From positions 1 to 24,342 of the forward strand of contig JAOPGA020001501.1 of assembly GCA_026419775.2 (NCBI GenBank): a stretch of DNA of 24,342 nucleotides, written 5' to 3'. The notes beneath the pieces are model-generated. The model saw only the letters and a list, made by a program, of their open reading frames with translations. It made no database searches and was not told the DNA's origin. This document shows positions 9,419 through 19,449 of the stretch, one piece after another. This DNA comes from Acrasis kona (lineage: Eukaryota > Heterolobosea > Eutetramitea > Acrasida > Acrasidae). The position numbers and the translations under genes are program-made. Position 1 is the first letter of the stretch. Each line of letters opens with the position of its first letter.

Positions 9419-10341
9419 TGTGATATTTTATTTTTGTGAGTTTTTTGATTAGTTAACCAGTGCTACACCTTAAAAGAGACGGGGAGAATTGTCAGGTTGT
9501 CAGGATATTTCAAAAGTATAAATAAAACTCCTCTTCTGTGACAATCAGATAGAAATGGAAGTATGGTCCTTTGCTACATAAAAAGGGTCTTTTCATTCAT
9601 TTAAATATGAGTGTGTTATGTTCTACATATTGCAATCAGCAATGTCGAGTCTGTTGTTGTCTATAGCACTGTGTGATGGAGTATGGTATGAGAGATATAT
9701 TGTCTTGGTATTCAAAGGTAGGATCAGTCAAGTGCAGAGCAAGTGTCTTGAGGAGGTAATAAATTAGACAAATCGATTTGACGATCCACTATCATTCGTT
9801 TGGAGTTCCATATTTTCACAAGCCCATAATTTCATAGCGTTCATACTTCATCAACTCCGTCTTGGTTCACAACTCGGAGTAGATAGCATTGTGAACTTCG
9901 TAGTTGGTGAGAATGAAGTGCTTTGGTGTGTTTCTAAAAAAAATTTGTTAAAAGGGATGGTTGACCGTGATAAAAAATGAATTACCCAAAACTCCCACTC
10001 CACCACGATAAACAGACTCCGACATTTAAGTATAAAATGTTTAGGTAGATTATAAAAAAATAAGTAGCACATAGTTATTTATGTCAGTCATATTTGCTAT
10101 TCAATTATTGATTGAGCAGAGTTACATTAGTGAAACTGTATCAAGTTTGACAGATTGAATTGGTATGTATGTCCTCAAACAACTCTACACTGAGTTACCT
10201 GTTTTAGTTTTCTTACAAGATTGATGACACATAATTAGGCTCTATTAGGACGAGGCATCTCGGACTTGAAGCAGACCACATATTTATTTGCTTTGCTGGA
10301 ACATAATTTAGAACTAAACCAGATTTTACAAAAATTTCAAC
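9419..10341. other. Gene-poor interval with one doubtful small gene
   Basis: No confident gene. On the minus strand an ATG at 10025 starts MSESVYRGGVGVL, followed by a good donor (GTAATT, 9984-9985) and a T-rich acceptor at 9934-9935 (52 nt). Splicing yields a frame ending at 9851-9853. The product would be only about 40 aa and the intron is longer than any other here, so I do not call it as a gene. The region also contains the divergent promoters of the 126-aa gene and the GTPase. Confidence 0.35.
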
Positions 10342-11789
10342 ATGAGTGATTCCCTACTGATAGGCATTGTTGGCAAACCCAGCTCTGGAAAGGTACACCT
10401 CATGTACAAAGCTCCGCATTAATCCTTAAGAGTACTTTTCTCAACGCTGTGACAGATGCTAAAGCAAAGACCGGAGCTTACCCTTTCACCACAATAAAGC
10501 CCAATCAGGGTATAACTTTTTGGAGGACTGACTGTGCATGTAAAAAATTCGACTGCACACGAAACTGCTCGCCAAAATATGGTAAATGCGTTGATGGCAT
10601 TAGGTTCATACCAGTAAAAATTATGGATGTTGCTGGATTGATTCCCGGTGCATCGAAAGGTGCCGGACTTGGTAATAGATTCCTTGACGATTTAAGGAAA
10701 GCCCATGTATTTATGCAGTAAGAGCATCATTACGCCCACCCTTGTAAACTTCAAAGTGTGATTGATGCTTCTGGTACAACAAATGAGAAAGGAGAGGAGT
10801 GTGCAGGATACGATCCATCCAATGATATAAAATGGCTGGAACAAGAAATTCACGAGTACCTTAGATACTTTTCAACGTCTCATGTTTTTGTAGTTGGATT
10901 TTTAATAATTTATGGTCCAAATGGACAACCATTACCCGCTCTCATACTGCAAAAAGTAAAATTACAACAATCATAAAATTAACACTTAATAGAACGCACT
11001 GTGGTTGAGACACTATCAGCTCAGCTTGGAGGTTATGGATGTAAACGCACATTTATTCAACAACTATGTGACAACCTCAACCTAACTGAGACGTCAAGAT
11101 TATCAGCCAACAACACATCAGAGTTCAAAACAAGTATAGAGGCTTGGGATGAAGAGTTGGTTCATTTATTCGTGTCCAAATTTTTACAGCATCGGTTTCC
11201 CATCATTTACGTCCTCAACAAGATTGATTTGAAATCATCTCCTAAAAACATTGAAAAGATTTTCGGTGACTATGATCCGGAGCGCATTGTACTAAGTAGC
11301 GCATTATCAGAGTGTTTCTTGAAAAAGATGACCAAGCAAGGTTACATTGAATACAAGGAAGGAAGTGATGACTTTATAATAAATGAAGAAAAACTTTCTG
11401 GCGATCAAAAGTCTGAAAAGTACAAACAAGTGTTAAATGACATTCGTGATTTTGTTTTATTCCGTTATAATACAACAGGTGTGTATGATGCTGTTAGTAG
11501 AGCTGTTCAACTCCATGATCCTTTGAAAGTTTATCCTTTTAAATCTCATGTTCAGACTAGTGTTGCATCTGCGAAGAATAATCCTGACACCAAGTTATTT
11601 GAAGAGTGTTATCTTGTAAAGAAGGGAACCACTGTCAGAGAATTCTCACAGTCCATATATGATGACGATGTAGAAGGAGATCAAAAATCTAGATTCATGT
11701 TTGCAGAGAGTAGTGACGGTAGGAAGATGGCAGATGGAGAGGTTTTGACGGAGAGTAATAACGTTTTAAGGATTGTACTGACAAAATAA
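10342..11789 (+). CDS. Obg-family GTPase of the archaeal-like YGR210/MJ1332 type
   Basis: Five exons: 10342-10392, 10431-10717, 10757-10855, 10894-10955, 10993-11789. The introns are 38, 39, 38 and 37 nt; the product is 431 aa. It is a TRAFAC-class GTPase of the Obg/YchF superfamily, thought to act with ribosomes or in translation; the exact role of this subgroup is poorly known. G1 is GKPSSGKS (11-18), with intron 1 falling between K17 and S18. The effector region has YPFTTIKPNQG. A cysteine cluster (CACKKFDC, CSPKYGKC) is typical of the archaeal/yeast YGR210 subgroup and absent from OLA1. G3 is DVAG, followed by GAGLGNRFLDDLRKA. G4 is NKID. The C-terminus is TGS-like, ending in DGEVLTESNNVLRIV. 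The exon-4 segment DWIFNNLWSKW was recovered only by splicing and matches the family. It converges on the P450 gene. Confidence 0.9.
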
Positions 11790-11790
11790 A
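11785..11790 (+). terminator. Poly(A) signal overlapping the GTPase stop
   Basis: AATAAA includes the TAA stop codon at 11787-11789. A minus-strand AATAAA at 11793-11798 could serve the convergent P450 gene. Confidence 0.5.
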
Positions 11791-11872
11791 TGTTTATTAC
11801 ATTCGAAAGATGGTGATTAAAAGTTGATTGTATCAAAGTCGAAGCATCAAGATGCCACATTATTAAAGTATA

Positions 11873-13383
11873 TCATGCTTTGCTGAGCCTAATCATAATT
11901 GGCTTTTCAGGAACCTGTCTGTTAAAGTTGGCAAGACACGTAGGGGCGACAATCACTTCACTACTCAGATATATTGCTCTAGTACTTTTCAACAACTCAA
12001 TCATAACCGCCTTTGCAACATTCTTTGCAACACTCTTACCCGCACAAGGATGTTTACCTAAACGTGTTAGTTTTCTCGTTTTAGGAGAGTCCACTTACCT
12101 GCACCAAAAGGAGTGAACTTGAATTCATCCTTTCCATCTAAATGTTCCTGCCTCTCAAAGTATCGATAAGGATCAAAGTGTGAAGAGTTGGTAAAGTGGT
12201 TAGCAGCGCCATAGTAAGGATGATACATGATGTTACCTTTTGGAACAGTGTAGGAGCCGAACTTGACATCTTGCATTAGCAATCTACCGCCAAGACCTAG
12301 AAGTGAAAATCTGACACTTTCAGTGATGGCTGCGTCGGTTACCGGCATGTGATCGTTCAAGTATTCTAAAGTAATTGGAGATGGAGCGTTACTGGCCTCT
12401 CTTCTCAGGTCACTCATAAGTTTTTCGTCTCTTGACTCTACACACTTGACTATCAACCAACCAACAGTATTTGATGTGGTGATGTGACTGGCTACAAACA
12501 TGTTTAAAAGTTGCATGGACACTGCTTCAATTTCAGTAATTTCTTTTGGCATGTCGCCTTGGATGATTCTAGTTCTAACATGTGCCATGATGGCGTCTAA
12601 AATGTCGTCAACTAAACCTACTTTATTTTCTCGTTGTTTCATGACGCTTGACACAATGCTCTGTAGTCTTTGATAGGCGACTTGACTTGGAGTGGGTGAT
12701 GGTAGTTTCCTGAGAAGCATTTCCTTGGGTATGTTTAATCTTGAGTAGTCAATCACTTCCCATAAATTGAAAATCTCTTCTCCGTGGTTCTCGTAAAGCT
12801 CTCTACCTCCAAAGTTTAAAATGTTTATCATGAATATTGTTCTGTATGTTTCTCTAAAAACATCAATCTGGTTACTCTTGTTTTGGCCAAACCACTCCTT
12901 CTCGATCAAATTTTTGCACACGTACTCATTGTTCAAAACCATTTGTTGTAGGTGGTTGGTTTTGTTCAGTATTTTATGATTGAGACTAACAAAGTTGAGG
13001 CTTCCATTTACAGCTCTCTGCTTTTCATCAGGTATGGGTTGCATGGGCTCTAGCATTTGGTATAAAAACTCAAAAGAAGATACAACCTTCTCCGAGGAAG
13101 TGAAGAAGGTTTTGAGATGCTCGTCGCCAAAAATGAATGTCCAAAATTGACCTCTAACATAAACCGTGTATATATCACCAAGTTTCTTGCGGTTGCGTTC
13201 CAAGTACTCTCGAAGGCCGGGTCCAAACAATTGTAAATCTCCAAGATAGGGTAGTCTGCCAGTAACTACGGGTGGTGCATTGGGTTTGAAGTTATCGTTG
13301 CTCTTGAACTTGTACAAATGGTAGCAATATGATACAAAGATCAATGCTAAGAGCGACGCTGATATCAATACAAACATGGTCAT
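11873..13383 (-). CDS. Cytochrome P450, CYP51/CYP7-clan-like
   Basis: Two exons, 12099-13383 then 11873-12057, with a 41-nt intron; 489 aa, a normal P450 length. A hydrophobic N-terminal anchor (about residues 3-22) suggests an ER location. A proline-containing hinge (APPVVTGRLPYLGD) follows, then GDIYTVYVRGQFWTFIFG, which resembles sterol 14-alpha-demethylases. The I-helix has FVASHITTSNTVGW, aligning with the CYP51 AGxHTSxTT signature but without its glycine. The ExxR motif is ESVR. The heme loop FTPFGAGKHPCAGKS supplies the cysteine ligand C433, and the intron cuts this motif just before its conserved glycine. Known CYP51 enzymes demethylate sterols and CYP7/8 act on oxysterols or prostanoids; the substrate here is not predictable. 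Membership in CYP51 proper is doubtful. Confidence 0.88.
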
Positions 13384-13977
13384 GAGCTATTAATATTCTA
13401 TTGAAAGAGGTTACAATGCCTTTCATCGAAACAGTTCGACGTGGACTGATGATGAGGAGCCAATTAAGAGGGCAAGAGACAACACACCTCCAAAAATTGA
13501 AATATCTTGTGAATTCAGAGAGCAAGTTCAAACAATTTTGCAAGAAATTCCCCTTGTAAGCCAGCGATTCAACAATATATTGGAGACACGAAGTGGCAAT
13601 CATGAGCATGGAATCAATCACAACCATCGACGCTCAGACGGTACGTCATCCCAAACGCCATGTTCATTCGAGGCCATCGTGATTTGATAAGGACAGAGAT
13701 GATGGTAACTCTGTGGTAATAATTGAATGTAAATTTCGCATCCTCGACACAATATATGAAACGAAGCAAATGAGCCGGACAAGTGGGAAGGAATCTTATG
13801 TACATAAAAGTAATAAAAGACGTGTAACCCCTTCAATTCCACTCAGTGTACCCATTCTTTCTATGTTTCTCACAGTTTATCACAATCTTTCTTTCCTGAT
13901 TGATTCTAGGAAAAGTCAACTCTCGTCTGTCGCCAACGGAATGGACCAACAAATTGACATTTACAACAATTACAATA
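13384..13977. other. Divergent spacer with an ATG-less open frame
   Basis: This lies between the P450 start (-) and the sortilin start (+), so it should carry both promoters. A plus-strand frame is open from 13394 to the TGA at 13685-13687 (97 codons). It has a coding-like composition (for example STWTDDEEPIKRARD and REQVQTILQEIPLVSQRF) but no ATG and no clear upstream exon. I see no other gene in it. Confidence 0.4.
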
Positions 13978-16557
13978 ATGATGAGGAACTTTTCTGTGAT
14001 CCTCATACTCTCTTTGGTGTTAGTTGTACTTTCGAACCCTATTACATTCACAACTGTAAGAAGATTATCTTCCCCACACGTATTGACTATAGACGCTCGA
14101 CGGTACTATTGATGAGATTGTTTGGGTCAATAAAGATGTTGGATTCTTGAGGACACATTCTCACGCATATATAACATTGGATGTTGGTAAAACAATAACG
14201 TCGATTAACGACAAACTATGTGGTACTTCGGGTTGTGCCCGAATCTTTGTTGTGTCGGAGGCCAATACTGATGTGGTAAATATTAATAATTATGAGGGCA
14301 ATCCTAACCGTTCAGATCATGATTAGAGGTAAAAATGCAGAGGAGAATTGGTTGGTCACTGGTCTCAACAACAAATCACCAGTGTACACAAAAGCAAAGA
14401 TTGCCGATAAAAGTAAAGTAATTAAAGAGCTCAGGTGGCACCCAAGAGCCCAATCCATTGCTGCGTTAGTCAACACCCCCAAGAACAAGATTAGACACGA
14501 TCTATACATTTCAAAGGACGGCGGTAAGTCATGGTCTCAAGGTGAGTACTTCATGTATAATTACATAACATAACTTAATAAAGATCGTATAATGGCCGAC
14601 GTTAACGACTTTGTGTTTGGTAATTTAAATTCCAAAAATTTCAAGGAAGAAATGCTGTACGCCGTACATGACACAGATGACGGAGCGTCCCTCGTTGAAT
14701 TCAACTTCAACACCCTTGAAGCCTCCAACAGCAAAATTGAGAACGCACTCGGCGTAGCCAACGTTGGAAACTTTATGTTCGCCACCACACCAGAGCACAT
14801 GTATGTGAGCGGAGATAATGCAGACACCTTCAATGCCGTTAAGCTTTCTAAGAAACTCAAAGGCGGTCGTTTCACAGTCTTGGATGCGTCGGAAGGAAGT
14901 GTCTTTTTGAACGCGTTGCCTCCATTAAAGAAGAACATTCCAAACCCACCTTACGGTGATTTGTACTTGTCGGATGCAACAGGAACAAGGTATTCGTTGT
15001 CGTTATCCGGAAACAGAAGAGAGAGCGACTTTTGTGACTTTCAAAAAATCAAATCATTGGAAGGCGTCTACATTGCCAACGCCGCCGCTCCTTCCGTAAA
15101 GGACACTAAAGAATGTAAAGAATGTAAAACAAAAGAAGATTGTTTCAAGTACTGTCAATATCACTCGGCCATCACATTTGATAAAGGAGGTGTGTGGACT
15201 CCCTTGGTTGGACCTGAGAAGGACATTCATAATAAAGTAATAAAATGTAAAAACCACATTGATGGGACCGGAGGTAAGAAATTGTGTCCTCTTCAATTAC
15301 ATTCTGTTCTCTCTGATGCAAGTCAAATCCATTCCCACAAGGATGCTATCGGTTTGATTCTGGCAACCGGTAACATTGGCGGCCAGCTTCAAAAAGACGA
15401 AAGTGACGTGAATACTTACTTGTCCAGAGATGGAGGCTTCAGTTGGGTTGAAGTTGGCAAGGGAAGTCATGCCTATGAGTTTACTAATAGAGGAGAGTTG
15501 ATTGTAAAGGTCACCAACAAGCAGCCTTCACACAGTATTGACTATAGTGTGAACTATGGGAAAACTTTTGAAAAATTCAAATTTAGTAATCATTCTTCCG
15601 ATGATATTTTATTTAAAAGAATTCATCATCCTGGCGATCCTCAAAGTAGAACTATTCTAATTGATGGTGTCCGCGATCGTAATACTGTCTTGTTGACTGT
15701 TGATTTTAGCACCTTAAACCTCCCTGATTGTAAACTCCATGAAAATCCTTCTGACGCTAATAGCGACTATGAAATCTTCAGGCCGCATACCTATGGTGAC
15801 CAGCAATGCTTAATGGGTAGGCAAGTTGATTACACGAGGCGTAAGGCAGATCGCACATGTTTAAGTCCATCTTCTGTTGACTTTACTCCGTCAAATGTAA
15901 GGAACTGTGCTTGTACGAAGAGAGATTATACATGTGATTTGTATTATAAGAGAGATTACAAGGAAAGCCAGGGATCAGATCTTGTGTGTAAACCTGTTAA
16001 AGATGACCAAGAAACAATTAATAAAATTCCTGACCCATGTAATGGCTATTACACAAGGACCCAAGGTTACTTGAAAGTAGCCGGAGATACTTGTGAAGGT
16101 GGTCTTGATTTGAATCCTGTTTTGATCAAGTGTCCTAGTGGAATTAGTGTGTTTGGAGTTATCTTGTTGTTGTTCTTCTTGTTCATCCTTCTTTCTTTTA
16201 CAACAATATATCTGTACAAAAATACTACATTGTAAGTTCTCAGTGGAATCTTTTCGTTTAAAACATTAAGTCTTCAAACATTTGTTAATGGACCTGCGAA
16301 TTTTGTTTCTTACAATCAGGTAACACAACAGGAAGAATTTGGTCTATCAGATAACGAGGACGATTCTGAACCTGATGAAATTGAAGAGTCCAGTATGTTT
16401 TGTTATTTTAATTTTCAACTCACTATTAGGTTTCTCAAACTACAAGAGTGGTCAAGAAGCGCCAGATGACTTTGACGACTTTAAGACCGAGTCTTTGGAG
16501 CCAATTGATGCCGAAGAGCCATCGGCGAGCAATACAAGAAGAAAACATATTAATTAA
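13978..16557 (+). CDS. Sortilin/Vps10-type sorting receptor
   Basis: Six exons: 13978-14055, 14093-14275, 14316-14541, 14584-16231, 16271-16392, 16430-16557. The introns are 37, 40, 42, 39 and 37 nt; the product is 794 aa. VPS10-domain receptors carry luminal cargo such as hydrolases between Golgi and endosomes. Residues 1-20 are a signal peptide. The VPS10 beta-propeller follows, with Asp-box-like repeats (SKDGGKSW, SRDGGFSW). After it comes the cysteine-rich Sortilin_C/10CC module (CLMGRQ, DYTRRKADRTC, NCACTKRDYTCDLYY). One transmembrane helix is encoded at about 16130-16215. The cytosolic tail comes from the last exons and is acidic (SDNEDDSEPDEIEES), with an acidic stretch near PDDFDDF, likely adaptor-binding. 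There is a single VPS10 domain, as in sortilin, unlike yeast Vps10 with two. The tail is found only by splicing; without it the frame stops at 16233. Confidence 0.9.
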
Positions 16558-16592
16558 ATTTTTTTTGTACACTTCTAGTTTGTTATTTTGTA

Positions 16593-16598
16593 AATAAA
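16593..16598 (+). terminator. Poly(A) signal of the sortilin gene
   Basis: AATAAA, 36 nt after the stop codon and 57 nt before the next gene's ATG. Confidence 0.5.
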
Positions 16599-16654
16599 CA
16601 GGTTTCGTTGTACGTTTTGTAAAACTTCGAACCGCCATCTACAACATACACACA

Positions 16655-18661
16655 ATGTTTGACAGTGGGGCCAAATTTCGATTTATTATCATTATAGAAT
16701 GCTTGGATGGGTTTAGATTAAATTCACCAAAGACGAAGGCACCCCTAACGTATTGTTTGGTTTGGAGGAGGGGAAGTAGTTCAAAGGGCGAGACCAAATA
16801 TGCTTCAGTAAATGGGAATGCACTATATTACAAGCATGTTGTAAAGTTCGAAAGCAAGCTAGCAAGACCCAAATCTAGTAGGGATTATACTCGAAAAGAG
16901 ATGACTGTCACCCTGAAGGATAAAAATGGCAAGGAATATGGTTCGTCAGTAATCAATCTGGCTTCATTCGTAGACGAGAAGAAGGAAACGTGCAGCAATG
17001 AAAACTTTAGGCTCACTCACAAGATTGATTTGATTGGTAATCTAAAGATGACTATTAAGGCCGTCGTAGCAGGGCAGTTTTTTAAAGAGGAGTTGGATGA
17101 AAAAGCCACATCGAGCACTAGCCCAAAGAAAGTAGAATTTACATTTGATGAATTGGAACCGAAAGTTGTTAGCCCAAAAAAGAAGACACCAGTTGAGTCG
17201 GACTCGGAATCAGAATCTTCAGAATCTGATCTCACAGATTCTGAAAAGAAAAAAGAAGATTCCGACGACGAAACGGAGGACGATCAGCCAAGCGATAAAG
17301 GAAAGGGCAGCGAAAAAGATCAGGAGACCATCAGAATGCTCAGATGTGAGCTAGATGACAAAAAGCTAGAAATTCAAGAGCTGCTAAACCAATTGCACAT
17401 TCTTAAAGTTGAACAGTTTGACGGCGAGAAGGAGAAGAGCAACAAGTATAAAAAAGTCAAAAAGGATAAAGATGATCTGGAGGAGATAGTACGAGAGCTG
17501 AGAAATAAAGTCGATGAGACCGCTGACTCCGCTCAAAAAGTAGTGAAGTTGAAGAAAGAACTAGCTTTAATCAGGGACAGAGAGAAACAGCGTTATGTAT
17601 TAGACGCTGCAATATTAATGGCACTACCAAAAAGTGTGGGTGCCTCTCCAGAATCTGTTCCTATTCTCCACAAATGTATGAAACAATGGTCTGGAGATGG
17701 TGCCTTCTGCACTAATGTCCTGAGATCTATTGAACAGGTTGTAAATACATCAATAATAACAGAAAATATCCAATTAGCTCTGTATTGGGCTACAGTATGC
17801 TGTCACCTGCTTGTTTATATGAAGAAGGACGACGAAGAAATTTTCAATGCATTGGATAGAGTTATTGATAGATACTCTTATAGATTCCTTGAAAAATATC
17901 CAAAAAAGTATAATCCAGAACCAGTCGAACTCCTATCTGACTCTAACGGTGCTCTGTTGCAAGAAGAGATTGTACCAGAGATTGGTAGAATAGCATCCGT
18001 AGCGTATTTTTATGTAATTAAGTCATTGGCTCAGAGATTGAATACAGACTTGTTGGTCAATGCATTGTTTGATCCAAAAGATGAGAATGCAAAAGCAAAA
18101 TCAAGTAGTGAGGGTGGAATGACTATGCGTCAAGTTCTTGATTCATTGGATAAGTATTTTAGTATTTTAAAGAACAACAAAGTTGATGATGTGATCGTCA
18201 ACCATTTCTTCATCAATATAGCCTCTTACATAGACTCTGTTGTATTCAACGAGTTGATTAAAGATGCTCAAAAGTGTAAGAGGGCCGTACAAATGAAAAT
18301 GGGTGTGGGTATACTAGAGCAATGGTTTGAAAGAAAGATTCCTTCAATTAGTAGCCCATTCAAACTGATAAGACAGTCTGCAGATATATGTACAATAGCC
18401 TTAGAAGCTCTCTTATTCGGTGATATGCACCAAGCTGTTTGCCCTGATGTCTCCGATGATCAAATCAAGCACTTGTTGAACTGCATGGAAGGTAAAACAT
18501 TTGGTAGTGTAAAATCAATATCGGCAGATCCAGTTGTATCATTGTTGGATTCTAAAAAACAAATAATTTTTAATATTGATATTGAAACAGGAACTGACTA
18601 TGCAAGTGATTTAAGAGATAAATGTATCGAGAAACACAATTTGAGTTTCTTGCTTGATTAA
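16655..18661 (+). CDS. NT-C2 + coiled-coil + dilute (DIL) domain protein
   Basis: A single exon of 668 aa starting at ATG 16655. Residues about 5-145 fit the N-terminal C2 domain of EEIG1/EHBP1 proteins (NT-C2): an early FRFIIIIECLDG strand, NGNALYYKHVVKFES, and a late strand GNLKMTIKAVVAG. Residues 165-220 are an acidic serine-rich linker. Residues about 222-315 form a charged coiled coil. Residues about 370-610 match the dilute/DIL domain, the globular cargo-binding domain of myosin V and afadin-like proteins (LALYWATVCCHLLVYMKK, MRQVLDSLDKYF, VVFNELIKDA, GILEQWFERK). There is no motor domain, so it is not a myosin. NT-C2 domains bind membranes or Rab effectors, so a membrane or cytoskeleton adaptor is a reasonable inference. 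Its promoter lies in the 97-nt gap after sortilin. Confidence 0.82.
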   Translation: MFDSGAKFRFIIIIECLDGFRLNSPKTKAPLTYCLVWRRGSSSKGETKYASVNGNALYYKHVVKFESKLARPKSSRDYTRKEMTVTLKDKNGKEYGSSVINLASFVDEKKETCSNENFRLTHKIDLIGNLKMTIKAVVAGQFFKEELDEKATSSTSPKKVEFTFDELEPKVVSPKKKTPVESDSESESSESDLTDSEKKKEDSDDETEDDQPSDKGKGSEKDQETIRMLRCELDDKKLEIQELLNQLHILKVEQFDGEKEKSNKYKKVKKDKDDLEEIVRELRNKVDETADSAQKVVKLKKELALIRDREKQRYVLDAAILMALPKSVGASPESVPILHKCMKQWSGDGAFCTNVLRSIEQVVNTSIITENIQLALYWATVCCHLLVYMKKDDEEIFNALDRVIDRYSYRFLEKYPKKYNPEPVELLSDSNGALLQEEIVPEIGRIASVAYFYVIKSLAQRLNTDLLVNALFDPKDENAKAKSSSEGGMTMRQVLDSLDKYFSILKNNKVDDVIVNHFFINIASYIDSVVFNELIKDAQKCKRAVQMKMGVGILEQWFERKIPSISSPFKLIRQSADICTIALEALLFGDMHQAVCPDVSDDQIKHLLNCMEGKTFGSVKSISADPVVSLLDSKKQIIFNIDIETGTDYASDLRDKCIEKHNLSFLLD

Positions 18662-18739
18662 AAATGCTTCTTCTACTTTTATCTTTTTTTTTCTATTTCA
18701 AACACATAACCAGTAATTAGTCAACTAACATTTCAAAAC

Positions 18740-19420
18740 ATGGCACAAAAGCAAGCTGAGCGTCAGGAGAAGGTACTTAATTCTCTTCAGGCTCACTCCG
18801 AACAATTGATATTTGAAATCAAACAAATAGAGCAGGACATGGAACTACAGCAGAAGATGATGAACAGATATAATCCTGACGGATTTGAAAGAGGAATAGC
18901 GAGGTTACAGCACGTTAAAGAACAAAAAACATACGCATATCAAAGAATTCAACTACAGCTAACAAAATTAGACTCTACAATCTCCTCAGGGAAGAGGCTA
19001 GCTCAAGAACTCAACAACATTCAAATGCGAGAGCAGATGCATGAGCAGAAAAAGAGACAACTCGCTCAAAAGAAGAAAAAAGAAGCTGAAGATAAAGCAG
19101 AGAAGAAGCTACTCGCAGAGAATGCTAAAGCAAATAATACTATATCAAGTCCCACAAATGCGACTGAAGCGTTGAATTCAACGGACACAAAACGGTTAGA
19201 AGACCTAAACAACCCTGTAATTTACAAGAAACTCCAAACACCACTATTTGTAGAAACACCACAATCTCCTCTAAAAACACCCACCTCAAGGAGAGGAAGT
19301 TTTTCGTCCGAGACTAATCCATATGTAGGACGCTCCCCAATCCTACAAAACAAGATTAAAAATCATCAACAGAATCAAAGACAAAAGTATAGTGTACCTT
19401 TATATGATATATCAACATAA
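18740..19420 (+). CDS. Coiled-coil protein with C-terminal S/T-P sites, unknown (226 aa)
   Basis: A single exon starting with MAQKQAERQEKV. Residues 1-135 are predicted helical and highly charged: a heptad-rich coiled coil, then a lysine/glutamine-rich stretch (EQKKRQLAQKKKKEAEDKAE). The C-terminal 90 residues are disordered, with TPQSPLKTPTSRRGS and GRSPIL, candidate CDK or other proline-directed phosphorylation sites. I do not recognise the family. It begins 78 nt after the DIL gene on the same strand and converges on the next gene with only 29 nt between stop codons. A short GT...AG stretch at 18773-18790 is too small to be an intron. Confidence 0.72.
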   Translation: MAQKQAERQEKVLNSLQAHSEQLIFEIKQIEQDMELQQKMMNRYNPDGFERGIARLQHVKEQKTYAYQRIQLQLTKLDSTISSGKRLAQELNNIQMREQMHEQKKRQLAQKKKKEAEDKAEKKLLAENAKANNTISSPTNATEALNSTDTKRLEDLNNPVIYKKLQTPLFVETPQSPLKTPTSRRGSFSSETNPYVGRSPILQNKIKNHQQNQRQKYSVPLYDIST

Positions 19421-19422
19421 AA

Positions 19423-19428
19423 TTTATT
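19423..19428 (-). terminator. Poly(A) signal of the two-helix membrane protein gene
   Basis: Minus-strand AATAAA about 22 nt after the stop at 19450-19452. It lies immediately after the stop of the convergent gene, whose own likely signal is ATTAAA at 19438-19443, so the two 3' ends overlap. Confidence 0.45.
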
Positions 19429-19449
19429 GTACATAATATTAAATTTCTT

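Noticed and set aside
14292-14573. Separate 93-residue gene starting at 14292
   Set aside because: It is exon 3 of sortilin with flanking intron sequence; the splice sites at 14315 and 14542 fit the neighbouring exons in phase.
16232-16319. Longer sortilin intron ending at 16319
   Set aside because: That acceptor would bring an immediate stop in frame; the 39-nt intron ending at 16270 keeps the frame and matches the size of the other introns.
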